From an uncultured Clostridium sp. (GTDB lineage: Bacteria; Bacillota; Clostridia; Christensenellales; CAG-138): 62,065 nt of DNA. Where the stretch lies: contig UQNF01000006.1 in the NCBI GenBank assembly GCA_900542285.1, forward strand, positions 1 through 62,065. The letters run 5' to 3'. The translations under genes were made by a program, and so were the position numbers. Shown piece after piece: positions 48,876 through 57,047 of this stretch (within the stretch, counting starts at the first letter, position 1; each line of letters starts with the position of its first letter). The notes beneath the pieces were generated by a model. It ran no database searches, was not told where the DNA came from, and was given only the letters and a program-made list of their open reading frames with translations.

Positions 48876-50948
48876 ATGAAGACTTATCAGGCTAATGAAA
48901 TCCGCAACATCGGTGTTTTCGGTCACGGCGGAGAAGGTAAGACCACTTTGACCGAAGCAATGCTCTTTAATGCAGGGCTTCTCGATCGCATGGGCAAGGT
49001 TGATGACGGTTCCTCCGTTTCCGACTATGACCCCGAGGAGATCAAGAGGCACATCTCCATCAGCACCGCAGTTGCACCCTTTGAGTGGAACGGTTCTAAG
49101 GTCAACCTCATCGATGCGCCCGGCTTCTTTGATTTCTATGGCGAAGTTTACGAAGCAATGGAGCTTGCAGATTCCGCGATCATCGTTTGCGGTGCAGTAT
49201 CCGGTCCCGTTGTCGGCACCGAAAAGGCTATGAGCATGTGCAAAAAGGCTAAGATGCCCCGCATGATCGTCATCAACCAGATGGATCGTGAAAATGCAAA
49301 CTTCGATAAGACCATTGAAGCTCTCCACGATAAGTTCGGCGTTGCCTGCGTACCCATTCAGCTGCCCATCGTAGAAAAGGGCGTTTATGTCGGCTATGTA
49401 GATCTCACCACCATGACCGCAAAGAAATTCGACGGCAAGGGTGAAAAAGAGATAGCAATCCCCGGTGATCTTGAAGGCCGTGCAGAGCAGCTCCGCGAAG
49501 CGCTCATGGAAGCTGCCGCAGAAGGCGATGAAGAGCTCATGATGACCTATCTCGACACCATGGAACTCAGCCAGGAGGAGATCATCCGCGGTCTCAACCT
49601 CGGCATTCAGTCCGGCGACGTCACCCCCGTTTGCTGCGTTGCAGCTCTTCCCAACATCGGCGTATATACACTCATGAACAACCTCGTTCATTATATGCCC
49701 ACCGCTGACAAGGCTGCTGCCCGTCCCGCCGTCAATCCCCGCAACGATGAACCCGTTGAAGTTAAGCAGGATGGCAAGTTTGCCGCTCAGGTCATCAAGA
49801 CCGTTGCCGACCCCTTCGTCGGTAAGATCTCCATCATGAAGGTTTACAGCGGTTCTATCGATGCTTCCTTCGCAGCATACAACTCCAACACCGAAAAGTC
49901 TGAGAGGCCCGGCACCGTCTACATGATGCGCGGTAAGAACCTCATCGCAGTTGATAAGCTCTGTGCGGGCGATATCGGCGCAATGGCTAAGCTTCAGTTC
50001 ACCAACACCGGTGATACCCTCACCGATGCAATGGCTCCTGTTAAGTTTGCTCCCATCGACTTCCCCGCTCCCTGCATCTTCCTCGCAGTTACAGCAAAGA
50101 AGCAGGGCGAAGAGGATAAGGTATTTGCAGGTCTCAACCGTCTCCTTGAAGAAGATCCCACCATGCAGATCGAAAAGAATGCAGAGACCGGCGACGTTCT
50201 CATCAAGGGTCTTGGCGAGATGCACATCGATGTTATCTGCGCAAAGCTCCGCAACAAGTTCAAGGTCGAAGCAAGCCTCTCCGATCCCCACATTCCCTAC
50301 CGTGAGACCATTCGTTCCATGGCAGAGGCAGAAGGTAAGCATAAGAAGCAGACCGGTGGTTCCGGCCAGTTCGGCGTCGTTCAGATGAGATTTGAGCCCA
50401 GTGAAAGCGGCGAGTTCGAATTTGTCAATGCAATCGTTGGCGGTGTTGTTCCCAAGGAATACATTCCCGCAGTTGAAAAGGGTCTGCGCGAAGCAATGGT
50501 TCACGGCGTCCTTGCGGGCTACCCCATGATCGGTATCAAGGCTACTCTCTATGATGGAAAGTATCACCCCGTTGACTCCAAGGAAGTTGCATTCAAGTCC
50601 GCTGCAAGGCTTTCCTACAAGGCAGCTTGCGCAAAGGCTAACCCGGTCCTCATCGAGCCGATCTATCGCTACACCGTTCTCGTTCCCAACGATTACATGG
50701 GCGATATCATGGGTGACATGAGCCGCCGTCGCGGCCGTCTCATCGGTACCAATCCCACCACCGAAGGCACCGAAGTCATCGCGGAAGCTCCCCTCAGCGA
50801 AATGTTCAAGTATGCTACCGACCTCCGCAGCATGACCCAGGGCCGTGGCTCATTCACCAGCGAATTCGTGCGTTATGAGGATGTTCCCGCAAACGTTGCT
50901 CAGAAGATCATCGAGAACGCAAAGAAAGTGGACGACGAGGAAGAATAA
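48876..50948 (+). CDS. Elongation factor G-like GTPase (EF-G2 group)
   Basis: A 690-residue translational GTPase. G1 reads GHGGEGKTTL, not the AHIDAGKTT of canonical EF-G; G3 is DAPGF; G4 is NQMD, not NKMD. Domains II to V are complete (GSGQFGVVQMRFEP, GGVVPKEYIPAVEKGLREAM, PIYRYTVLVPNDYMGDIMGDMSRRRGRL). These changes identify the EF-G2 paralogue family. Its codons are highly optimised, so it is well expressed. The role is unclear: ribosome recycling or a specialised translocation step are possible. GAGAGGGGAAT is a moderate ribosome site. Confidence 0.88.
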   Translation: MKTYQANEIRNIGVFGHGGEGKTTLTEAMLFNAGLLDRMGKVDDGSSVSDYDPEEIKRHISISTAVAPFEWNGSKVNLIDAPGFFDFYGEVYEAMELADSAIIVCGAVSGPVVGTEKAMSMCKKAKMPRMIVINQMDRENANFDKTIEALHDKFGVACVPIQLPIVEKGVYVGYVDLTTMTAKKFDGKGEKEIAIPGDLEGRAEQLREALMEAAAEGDEELMMTYLDTMELSQEEIIRGLNLGIQSGDVTPVCCVAALPNIGVYTLMNNLVHYMPTADKAAARPAVNPRNDEPVEVKQDGKFAAQVIKTVADPFVGKISIMKVYSGSIDASFAAYNSNTEKSERPGTVYMMRGKNLIAVDKLCAGDIGAMAKLQFTNTGDTLTDAMAPVKFAPIDFPAPCIFLAVTAKKQGEEDKVFAGLNRLLEEDPTMQIEKNAETGDVLIKGLGEMHIDVICAKLRNKFKVEASLSDPHIPYRETIRSMAEAEGKHKKQTGGSGQFGVVQMRFEPSESGEFEFVNAIVGGVVPKEYIPAVEKGLREAMVHGVLAGYPMIGIKATLYDGKYHPVDSKEVAFKSAARLSYKAACAKANPVLIEPIYRYTVLVPNDYMGDIMGDMSRRRGRLIGTNPTTEGTEVIAEAPLSEMFKYATDLRSMTQGRGSFTSEFVRYEDVPANVAQKIIENAKKVDDEEE

Positions 50949-50973
50949 TTCCCAGTTGCAGAGTATCACAATC

Positions 50974-51001
50974 CAGTGCCGCTTGCGGCACTGGTTCTTT
51001 T
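50974..51001 (+). terminator. Terminator after the EF-G paralogue
   Basis: CCAGTGCCGC and GCGGCACTGG are perfect complements separated by TT, followed by TTCTTTT. Confidence 0.82.
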
Positions 51002-51049
51002 GTACAAAAAAGTGCGGTGTCTATGCTGCATCAGCTTTTCAATAAAGAA

Positions 51050-51075
51050 CCGGCATCCCCTGAATGGGGTGCCGG
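51050..51075 (-). terminator. Terminator of the ECF transporter gene (minus strand)
   Basis: CCGGCATCCCC and GGGGTGCCGG pair around TGAAT; on the minus strand TTCTTTATTG follows. It lies 24 bases past the ECF gene stop. Confidence 0.65.
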
Positions 51076-51098
51076 CCCTCGTAAGATAATTATTCTGC

Positions 51099-51659
51099 TT
51101 ATTCGTTGTCTGCTTTTGGGGTGCTTCGGCGACCTTGAAGCAGGAATCTATCGGCTTTTGTTGCCCTCAAAATGGACATGACAATTACACCTATAATGAT
51201 GCCTACTGCAGCCTGGAAGCAGTTGCCAGGGACGCTGGCAATGGCGCCAACCTCTCCCATCAGGCCCTTGCCGAGAATGAGTCCTGCATAGAGGAAGTAC
51301 CCGAGAACCATGATGCATTCCGATACAATGCCACTGACTGCCATGCCAACATATGCGTTCTTTTTTGCGATAACCCTATAGAGAAGCGCAGCAACCAGAG
51401 CAACGAGGCCCTTAATTACCAAAGTGCCGGGCGCATAATGTGTATATCCAAGGAAGATATCGGCAAGCATCGAGCCAATACCGCTGGCGGCAAATCCGAG
51501 CCAAGGCCCGAGCAGACAGCCGGAGAGCAGAACGAAACAGTCACCAAGGTTAACATACCCATTCATTGGTGAAGGGATCTGGATGATCATTGTCGCAACG
51601 CAGGTGAGTGCGGCGAGCAGTGCGGTAAGCACCATCTTTTTTATCTTGCTGTCAGACAT
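51099..51659 (-). CDS. ECF transporter S component, probably for a vitamin B6 form
   Basis: A 186-residue protein with six hydrophobic helices. MVLTALLAALTCVATMIIQIP and the NGYVNLGDCFVLLSGCLLGPWLGFAASGIGSMLADIFLGY block are typical of ECF substrate-binding subunits. It needs a shared EcfA/EcfT module encoded elsewhere. The substrate is inferred from the divergent MocR regulator, whose PLP-binding domain often senses B6, and from PdxU-type precedents. Homology alone does not prove it. Confidence 0.8.
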   Translation of the reverse strand: MSDSKIKKMVLTALLAALTCVATMIIQIPSPMNGYVNLGDCFVLLSGCLLGPWLGFAASGIGSMLADIFLGYTHYAPGTLVIKGLVALVAALLYRVIAKKNAYVGMAVSGIVSECIMVLGYFLYAGLILGKGLMGEVGAIASVPGNCFQAAVGIIIGVIVMSILRATKADRFLLQGRRSTPKADNE

Positions 51660-51715
51660 TTTTAACTCCTTTACAAAACAAACTTGATTTTTGTTCCATG
51701 CTGTATTATAGTGTT

Positions 51716-51765
51716 ATCTGGTATTAATGAAATACCCATTATGGAACTAATTATTAATACCAGAT
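51716..51765. promoter_or_regulatory. Perfect 13-bp inverted repeat between ecfS and mocR (operator)
   Basis: ATCTGGTATTAAT at 51716-51728 and its exact reverse complement ATTAATACCAGAT at 51753-51765, with 24 bases between, so equivalent bases lie 25 to 49 bp apart. The arms contain the TGGTAT/ATACCA core seen in operators of the GabR/PdxR type. The right arm is followed directly by the ribosome site of mocR. Confidence 0.75.
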
Positions 51766-51774
51766 GGAGGAAAC

Positions 51775-53166
51775 ATGCTGACCTATAAACTCGACAGAAA
51801 CTCTGCAGCAAGTCTCTACGAGCAGCTTTATCGCTATATTAAGCAGGATATCGTCTCCGGACGGCTTGCCTGTAACGAAAAGCTTCCCAGCAAGCGTATG
51901 CTGGCAGACCACCTGAAGCTTAGCGTTGTCACGGTCAAGGCTGCATATGAACAGCTGATTGCGGAGGGTTATCTGTTTGCCGTGGAGAAGAAGGGTTATT
52001 ATGTCAATGCCGTCGATAATCCGCAGCGCAGCGCTGCGTCCCACATGCCGGTTGAAAAAGTGACGGGAAAGAAATACCGACTTGACCTTGTGTCAAACAG
52101 CATTTCCGCAGAGTACTTCCCGTTTGCGCTTTGGGCGAGAACAATGCGGCGAACTCTTCTGGACCATGAGGGGGAATTGCTGCGCTCCGCACCATTCAAC
52201 GGCGCGGAAGCACTAAGGAATGCGATCGCGGATTCACTATGGCAGTTTCGCGGTATGCAGGTTGATCCGAACAATATCATCATCGGAGCGGGCACGGAGT
52301 TTCTGTACGGACTGCTCATTCAGCTGCTCGGCATGGATTGCTGCTATGCAGTTGAGGATCCCGGCTATGGCAAAATATCCCGAATCTATGAAAGCCACGG
52401 TGTGCGCGTAGTTCACATTCCGCTCGATGAGAAGGGGCTGTCACCTGTCGAACTCAGACGCTCGGGCGCTCAGGTTGTCCACCTCTCCCCCTCTCATCAC
52501 TATCCCACGGGAACCGTTATGCCCATCGGAAGGCGTCAGGAGCTTTTGCGCTGGGGCGAAGAAGCTAAGGAGCGTTACATTCTTGAGGACGAATATGACA
52601 GTGAATTCCGTTTCGTCGGCAAGCCAATACCGACGCTTTATTCGGTGGATGAGCACGAGTGCGTTATTTATCTGAACACCTTTTCCAAGACCATCGCTCC
52701 GTCCATCCGCATAAGCTACATGGTACTTCCCGACGGGTTGATGAAAAAATACCGCAGGGAGCTGAGCTTTTACTCTTGTACGGTATCCAGCTTTGAGCAG
52801 TACACATTAGCTGAGTTTATGAATGCGGGAAGCTATGAGCAGCACATCAACCGTATGCGCACACGCTACCGCAAAAAGCGCGACGAAGTCATCTCGCTAA
52901 TCGAGAGCAGCTCTCTCTCCGGAAGGGTGCAGATAATGGAACAGGATGCAGGGCTGCACTTTCTCATGAAGCTCCATACCGAATTGAGTGATGATGAGAT
53001 CAAACGCCGCGCCGCTGATGCCGGGATACGGATCGCACTGCTTTCGGACTACTGTTTCGACAAGACAAAAGCTGAGGAGCATATCTTTGTCGTTAACTAC
53101 TCCGGCGCAGAGCTTAACGATATTGCCTGGGGAATGGAAAAGCTTTCCGAGCTATGCTTCGGTTGA
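51775..53166 (+). CDS. MocR/PdxR-type regulator (GntR helix-turn-helix fused to an aminotransferase domain)
   Basis: A 463-residue protein. Residues 1-75 are a GntR winged helix (AASLYEQLYRYIKQDIVSGRLACNEKLPSKRMLADHL). A linker leads to a fold-type I aminotransferase domain (residues 110-460). The PLP lysine is in LNTFSKTIAPSIRISYMVLP and the aspartate in LEDEYDSEFRF. MocR proteins use this domain to bind PLP or an amino compound. It is divergent from the ECF gene and shares the operator with it. ATGGAGGAAAC precedes the ATG. Confidence 0.9.
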   Translation: MLTYKLDRNSAASLYEQLYRYIKQDIVSGRLACNEKLPSKRMLADHLKLSVVTVKAAYEQLIAEGYLFAVEKKGYYVNAVDNPQRSAASHMPVEKVTGKKYRLDLVSNSISAEYFPFALWARTMRRTLLDHEGELLRSAPFNGAEALRNAIADSLWQFRGMQVDPNNIIIGAGTEFLYGLLIQLLGMDCCYAVEDPGYGKISRIYESHGVRVVHIPLDEKGLSPVELRRSGAQVVHLSPSHHYPTGTVMPIGRRQELLRWGEEAKERYILEDEYDSEFRFVGKPIPTLYSVDEHECVIYLNTFSKTIAPSIRISYMVLPDGLMKKYRRELSFYSCTVSSFEQYTLAEFMNAGSYEQHINRMRTRYRKKRDEVISLIESSSLSGRVQIMEQDAGLHFLMKLHTELSDDEIKRRAADAGIRIALLSDYCFDKTKAEEHIFVVNYSGAELNDIAWGMEKLSELCFG

Positions 53167-53198
53167 CGACACGGCTCATATGTTCGACAAAGGTTTCT

Positions 53199-53227
53199 GA
53201 ATTAAAGCACGCCTAACTGCATACGAT
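53199..53227 (+). promoter_or_regulatory. Candidate sigma-E promoter of spoIIID
   Basis: GAATTAA, 14 bases and CATACGAT. The -10 agrees with CATACAnT at all but one base, and the -35 is a loose match. The start point would lie near 53234, before the ribosome site at 53248-53256. In Bacillus spoIIID is sigma-E dependent. Confidence 0.45.
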
Positions 53228-53261
53228 TAAGCACATGAAAATGTGTTTGGAGGTGCAGTTC

Positions 53262-53546
53262 ATGAACCTGTACATTGAAGCAAGGGTTTTGGATATTGCG
53301 GACTACATCGTAGAAACCGGTGCAACGGTAAGAGCTGCCGCCAGCGTGTTCGGTGTATCAAAATCCACCGTTCATAAGGATATTACCGAAAGGCTCAGAC
53401 AGATAAATAAGGTTTTGGGTGAACAGGTCGCCGCCGTGCTTGAAACCAACAAGGATGAAAGACATATTCGAGGCGGAATGGCGACAAAGGAAAAATACCT
53501 GCATATCAGCGAAGAAAGGCATTGCGCGCACACGAGTGACGGCTGA
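53262..53546 (+). CDS. spoIIID: Sporulation regulator SpoIIID
   Basis: A 94-residue DNA-binding protein of the mother cell. VLDIADYIVETGATVRAAASVFGVSKSTVHKDITERLRQIN carries the helix-turn-helix, and KDERHIRGGMATKEKY is the basic C-terminal helix, both strongly conserved. The length equals that of Bacillus SpoIIID (93). The ATG at 53262 is preferred: TTGGAGGTG lies 5 bases before it. SpoIIID acts after sigma-E and before sigma-K, which fits the spoIVFA/spoIVFB pair in the same window. Confidence 0.94.
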   Translation: MNLYIEARVLDIADYIVETGATVRAAASVFGVSKSTVHKDITERLRQINKVLGEQVAAVLETNKDERHIRGGMATKEKYLHISEERHCAHTSDG

Positions 53547-53576
53547 GAGCTTCGCTGAAAGTGCTTTACGCAGCAC

Positions 53577-53608
53577 AAAGTCCGCCGAGCAAAACTCGAC
53601 GGACTTTT
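53577..53608 (+). terminator. Terminator after spoIIID
   Basis: AAAGTCCGCCGAG and CTCGACGGACTTTT pair with one mismatch around CAAAA. Confidence 0.8.
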
Positions 53609-53691
53609 GCCGATCCCTCAAGAAACCCGAGCAAGCCTCATAAGTCCGTACTTGCCACCCGTCCCATCGGGATCTCTGCTAAGCAGAGAAC

Positions 53692-53832
53692 TTAGCAGCC
53701 GCAGCCACAGCTGGGCGGTTCGGGCATGCTGCAGCCACAGTCGCCGCAGCCGCAGTTGTTGCCGAGGAGGAACAGGATGATGATCCACCACCAGTTGTTG
53801 TTGCAGCCGTTGCAGGAGCCAAAGTTACACAT
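53692..53832 (-). CDS. Unannotated 46-residue Cys/Trp-rich hydrophobic peptide
   Basis: The ATG at 53832 follows a full AGGAGG by 7 bases. The protein starts MCNFGSCNGCNNNWWW, continues with a short hydrophobic core (IIILFLLG) and ends in a run of CG pairs (NNCGCGDCGC, later PSCGCGC). It has eleven cysteines in 46 residues. The composition recalls small high-cysteine proteins of Clostridia linked to spore coats, but I know no assigned function. It is convergent with spoIIID and separated by a terminator. A frame on the same strand in another register (53879-53679) is Ala-rich and has no ribosome site. Confidence 0.65.
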   Translation of the reverse strand: MCNFGSCNGCNNNWWWIIILFLLGNNCGCGDCGCSMPEPPSCGCGC

Positions 53833-53974
53833 ATATAACCTCCTATTGCAGACAGTTGATTTTGAGTTTCAAAGCTCATTGTCCGCTTTCTGCTTTATAT
53901 TACGCAGGCATGGTATCGAACGTGACAGAAGATTCGACATAAAAAGTTATATTTCGCTTATGAGTAAAATCCAA

Positions 53975-54003
53975 TTTACAAGCGAACGAATATGTTGTAC
54001 AAT
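53975..54003 (+). promoter_or_regulatory. Sigma-A promoter of the DUF1015 gene
   Basis: TTTACA, 17 bases and TACAAT. The start would be near 54010 and the ribosome site ACGGAGG at 54058-54064. Confidence 0.7.
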
Positions 54004-54075
54004 TAATGTGTAAGAATATGCGCTGTTCTTTTGGCGCAGCGCAAAAACGAAACCGTTACGGAGGCTAAATCTATT

Positions 54076-55410
54076 ATGAATCCCAAGTTCAAGAACAATA
54101 TCGGCATTTGTGTTCCCGAGCTTATGATGCCCGGCAAGAAGGTTGATCTGACCAAGTGGGCATGCGTTGCCTGCGACCAGTACACATCCCAGCCCGATTA
54201 TTGGAACAGTGTTGAGCAGATCGTCGGTGATGCACCCTCGACCCTCAGGCTGATGCTCCCCGAGATCTATCTTGAAAAGCCGGGTGAAGCGGAGCGCATC
54301 GTAGCAATCCGCAAGGCAATGAACGACTACATGGCAGACGGCACCCTTGAAAACAGGGGCGAAGGCTTTGTATTCACCCGCCGTACCGTTGACGGCAAGG
54401 TCAGAAACGGTCTTGTTGTAGCTCTCGATCTCGAATGCTACGACTATTCCAAGGGCTCCACCACCCTTATCCGTGCAACTGAAGGTACCATCGTCGAGCG
54501 TATCCCTCCCCGTCTGAAGATTCGTGACGGCGCACCTCTCGAGCTTCCCCACATCCTCGTTCTCATCGATGATGATAAGAAGTCCGTTATCGAGCCCATT
54601 GCCGAGAAGCTTGACAAGATCGAGCAGCTCTATGATTTTGATCTCATGATGAACGGCGGCCATGTTGAAGGCTGGCTGGTAAACGATGAAGGAATGGTAA
54701 CCGACGTTATCAACGCACTTACCGCTCTTGTCGATCCCAACAAGTACGGCACCGAAATGCCTCCCCTGCTCTTCGCAATGGGCGATGGCAACCACAGCTT
54801 CGCAACCGCCAAGGCAAATTGGGAAAAGTGCAAGGCTGAACTCACTGAGGAAGAGCGCAAGGATCATCCCGCTCGTTATGCCCTTGTCGAGCTTGAAAAC
54901 GTCCATGATGACGGCATAGTATTTGAGCCCATCCACAGGGTCGTATTCAACGTCAACGTTCCCGAGTTTCTCGACAGGCTCAAGGCAAAGCTTGCCGAGC
55001 AGAATGGCGATTGCGAGATCGATTTCTATGCCTGCGAAAACTGCATGGCAAAGGCCAAGGCAGCCATCCCCGAGGGAGCGCATGTGGTACCCGTCATTAT
55101 CGAAGGCAAGGAAGGACTTATCGTTGTCAAGCATCCCGCCGCACAGCTTGAGGTCGGAACCCTCCAGAATGCGCTTGACGTACTTCTCAAAGAAACTCCC
55201 GGCGCAAGCATCGACTATATCCACGGCGCCGACGTTGTGCGCGAACTCGGCAGCAAGGAAAACAACATCGGTTTCCTCCTTCCCCCCATGCAGAAGTCCG
55301 CATTCTTCCGCACCGTTGTTTTTGACGGCGCACTGCCCCGCAAGACCTTCTCCATGGGCGAAGCCCACGAAAAGCGCTATTACCTTGAGTGCAGGAAGAT
55401 CCAGAAATAA
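54076..55410 (+). CDS. DUF1015 family protein
   Basis: A 444-residue cytoplasmic protein. WACVACDQYTSQPDYWNSVEQ near the N-terminus, then LLFAMGDGNHSFATAKANWE in the middle (GDGNHS is the family signature) and IGFLLPPMQKSAFFRTV near the end. The family is widespread, and my memory is that it often neighbours serine biosynthesis genes in Firmicutes. No such gene is seen here. Codon use is strongly biased, so it is probably well expressed. A long minus-strand frame over it is a shadow. Confidence 0.88.
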   Translation: MNPKFKNNIGICVPELMMPGKKVDLTKWACVACDQYTSQPDYWNSVEQIVGDAPSTLRLMLPEIYLEKPGEAERIVAIRKAMNDYMADGTLENRGEGFVFTRRTVDGKVRNGLVVALDLECYDYSKGSTTLIRATEGTIVERIPPRLKIRDGAPLELPHILVLIDDDKKSVIEPIAEKLDKIEQLYDFDLMMNGGHVEGWLVNDEGMVTDVINALTALVDPNKYGTEMPPLLFAMGDGNHSFATAKANWEKCKAELTEEERKDHPARYALVELENVHDDGIVFEPIHRVVFNVNVPEFLDRLKAKLAEQNGDCEIDFYACENCMAKAKAAIPEGAHVVPVIIEGKEGLIVVKHPAAQLEVGTLQNALDVLLKETPGASIDYIHGADVVRELGSKENNIGFLLPPMQKSAFFRTVVFDGALPRKTFSMGEAHEKRYYLECRKIQK

Positions 55411-55417
55411 TTCTATT

Positions 55418-55451
55418 GCAGGGCTGCCGGGCGCAGCTCTGCATCTTTTTT
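55418..55451 (+). terminator. Terminator after the DUF1015 gene
   Basis: GCAGGGCTGC and GCAGCTCTGC pair (one G-T) with a 5-base loop, followed by ATCTTTTTT. The next gene starts 7 bases later, so it must rely on read-through or a promoter within this region. Confidence 0.7.
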
Positions 55452-55458
55452 ATAAACC

Positions 55459-56418
55459 ATGCTGATAAAGACACTCAACTCCCTCACCGCTGTACTCATT
55501 GTCATGTTCATGATAGCCGTCGGTTATCTGTTTGGAAGGCTTGGGTACATAAAGCGTGAGCACAAGAAGCTTTTGACTAAGCTCATCATTAGCGTTGGCA
55601 TGCCGTCCCTGGTGGTGAACACCGTCTTTGGCAAGCTCGACTTTTCGGGCCTTGACAAGCCCTGGATGATGTTCCTGCTGCCGTTAATCAGCATGTGTGT
55701 CACTCTCGGCATAGGTCTTCTGCTTGCAAAGCTGTTGAAGCCCTCAAAGAAGCGTTTCGGTGGATTCGTGGCTATGTGCGCTTTCTCGAATTCGGTTTTT
55801 GTGGGACTTCCGATGAATACGGGGCTTTTCGGCGACGCCGCTGTCCCGTATGTCATGGCGTTCTATGTCGTGAACACGACGCTTTTCTGGACGGTCGGCA
55901 ACTACCTTATCAGCAAGAGCGGTGACAGCGAATCAAAGGAAAAGGGGTTCCTAAAGAGCATAAAAAGAATCGTTTCTCCCCCTCTGGTTGCGCTTGCTCT
56001 GTCGCTGCCGCTTGCCGCAGCCGGCATCAAAATGCCGCAGCCCATTATCAGGCTTTCCGGCTATATGGGAAACATTGTCACGCCGCTTGCGCTCTTCTAT
56101 ATCGGCTATGCACTCTATGATTACGGCTTCAAGAGTCTGAAGCTCGACAAGCACATGGCCGCGGTGATGCTGATGCGTTTTATCATCGCTCCGCTCACCA
56201 TGATAGCGCTATGCAAGTTCGCAGGCTTCGGAGGTATGCCGGCAGGCGTGCTGGTAATAGAATCCGCCATGCCCGTAATGACTCAGGCAGTGGTCGTGGC
56301 AGGCGCGCATGATGCTGATGAAAGCTTCCTTGCGGGCGGAATGTGCGTTACAACGCTTGGCTGCTTCGTTGTAGTGCCGCTGTTGATGTTAGTTATGCAG
56401 CTTATAGGACTTATTTAG
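55459..56418 (+). CDS. AEC-family membrane transporter
   Basis: A 319-residue protein with ten predicted helices in two halves of five. NTVFGKLDFSGLD and MCAFSNSVFVGLPMNTGLFGDAAV are in the family's conserved cores, and ESAMPVMTQAVVVAGAHDADESFLAGGMCVTTLGCF in the second half. AEC proteins move auxin-like organic anions, malate or malonate. The substrate is unknown. There is no clear ribosome site before the ATG at 55459. Confidence 0.88.
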   Translation: MLIKTLNSLTAVLIVMFMIAVGYLFGRLGYIKREHKKLLTKLIISVGMPSLVVNTVFGKLDFSGLDKPWMMFLLPLISMCVTLGIGLLLAKLLKPSKKRFGGFVAMCAFSNSVFVGLPMNTGLFGDAAVPYVMAFYVVNTTLFWTVGNYLISKSGDSESKEKGFLKSIKRIVSPPLVALALSLPLAAAGIKMPQPIIRLSGYMGNIVTPLALFYIGYALYDYGFKSLKLDKHMAAVMLMRFIIAPLTMIALCKFAGFGGMPAGVLVIESAMPVMTQAVVVAGAHDADESFLAGGMCVTTLGCFVVVPLLMLVMQLIGLI

Positions 56419-56444
56419 CGCTATTCTGTTTATTGGAGGAAAAG

Positions 56445-56984
56445 ATGAAAATTGCTGTTATTGGATACAGCGGCGCAGGAAAATCCACGCTCGCAAAGAG
56501 ACTGTCGGTTCAGTTCAAGCTTCCGCTTCTCTATCTCGACACCATTCATTTCAAGCCGCATTGGATAGAGCGTGACGATGAGGAGAGCTGTGAGGTCATC
56601 TCCGATTGGATGGACGGGCATTCCTCATGGGTGATAGACGGCAATTATGAGTCGCTCTTGCAGCAGCGTCGCTTTGATGAGGCCAATCACATCATATTCC
56701 TCGATTTTCCCAAAAGGCTCTGCGTGAAGCGTGTCAAACAGCGCTACAAGGAGTATGCGGGAAGAAGCCGTGAGAGCGTCACGATGGGCTGCGAAGAAAA
56801 GCTCGACGATGAGTTCCTCGACTGGGTCAAAAGCGGCTGCCGCACAAGATACAAGGCAGCGGCATATGACCGTATAGAAAAAGCCTATCCGGATAAGTTC
56901 ATACGCTGCCGCTCCGACGCAGATGTGGACAATTTTGTCGAGGTGCTGGCGAGACTGGCTCCACTTTCTGAGAAAAAGGAATAA
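56445..56984 (+). CDS. P-loop kinase-like protein (FlaR / topology-modulation type)
   Basis: A 179-residue protein. Walker A GYSGAGKST (residues 7-15), LYLDTIHFKPHWIERDDEE after it (nucleotide or substrate loop), and a Walker B-like HIIFLDFPKRLC. It belongs to the small adenylate-kinase-like group often labelled 'DNA topology modulation protein'; the label comes from FlaR and does not prove a role in supercoiling. GGAGGA precedes the ATG by 6 bases. Confidence 0.78.
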   Translation: MKIAVIGYSGAGKSTLAKRLSVQFKLPLLYLDTIHFKPHWIERDDEESCEVISDWMDGHSSWVIDGNYESLLQQRRFDEANHIIFLDFPKRLCVKRVKQRYKEYAGRSRESVTMGCEEKLDDEFLDWVKSGCRTRYKAAAYDRIEKAYPDKFIRCRSDADVDNFVEVLARLAPLSEKKE

Positions 56985-56996
56985 ATGCAAAAATGC

Positions 56997-57027
56997 AAAA
57001 ACGCTGCGCCTAAAAACGCAGCGTTTT
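56997..57027. terminator. Bidirectional terminator between convergent genes
   Basis: AAAACGCTGCG and CGCAGCGTTTT are perfect complements around an 8-base loop. It can serve the P-loop gene (plus) and the dockerin protein gene (minus). Confidence 0.85.
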
Positions 57028-57047
57028 GTATCCATCATAGTTATTGG

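Noticed and set aside
48834..50567. 577-codon minus-strand frame opposite the EF-G paralogue
   Set aside because: The plus strand encodes a clear, highly biased EF-G; the antisense frame exists because codons such as TTA, CTA and TCA are avoided. No family resemblance or ribosome site.
53577..53700. Attachment-site or repeat origin for the hairpins between spoIIID and the Cys-rich gene
   Set aside because: The first is a normal terminator of spoIIID; the second (TCTCTGC-GCAGAGA) is a short stem after the Cys-rich gene. No duplicated core is present.
53947..55368. 473-codon minus-strand frame opposite the DUF1015 gene
   Set aside because: Same cause as the EF-G shadow; the plus strand carries the GDGNHS family signature and a good promoter.
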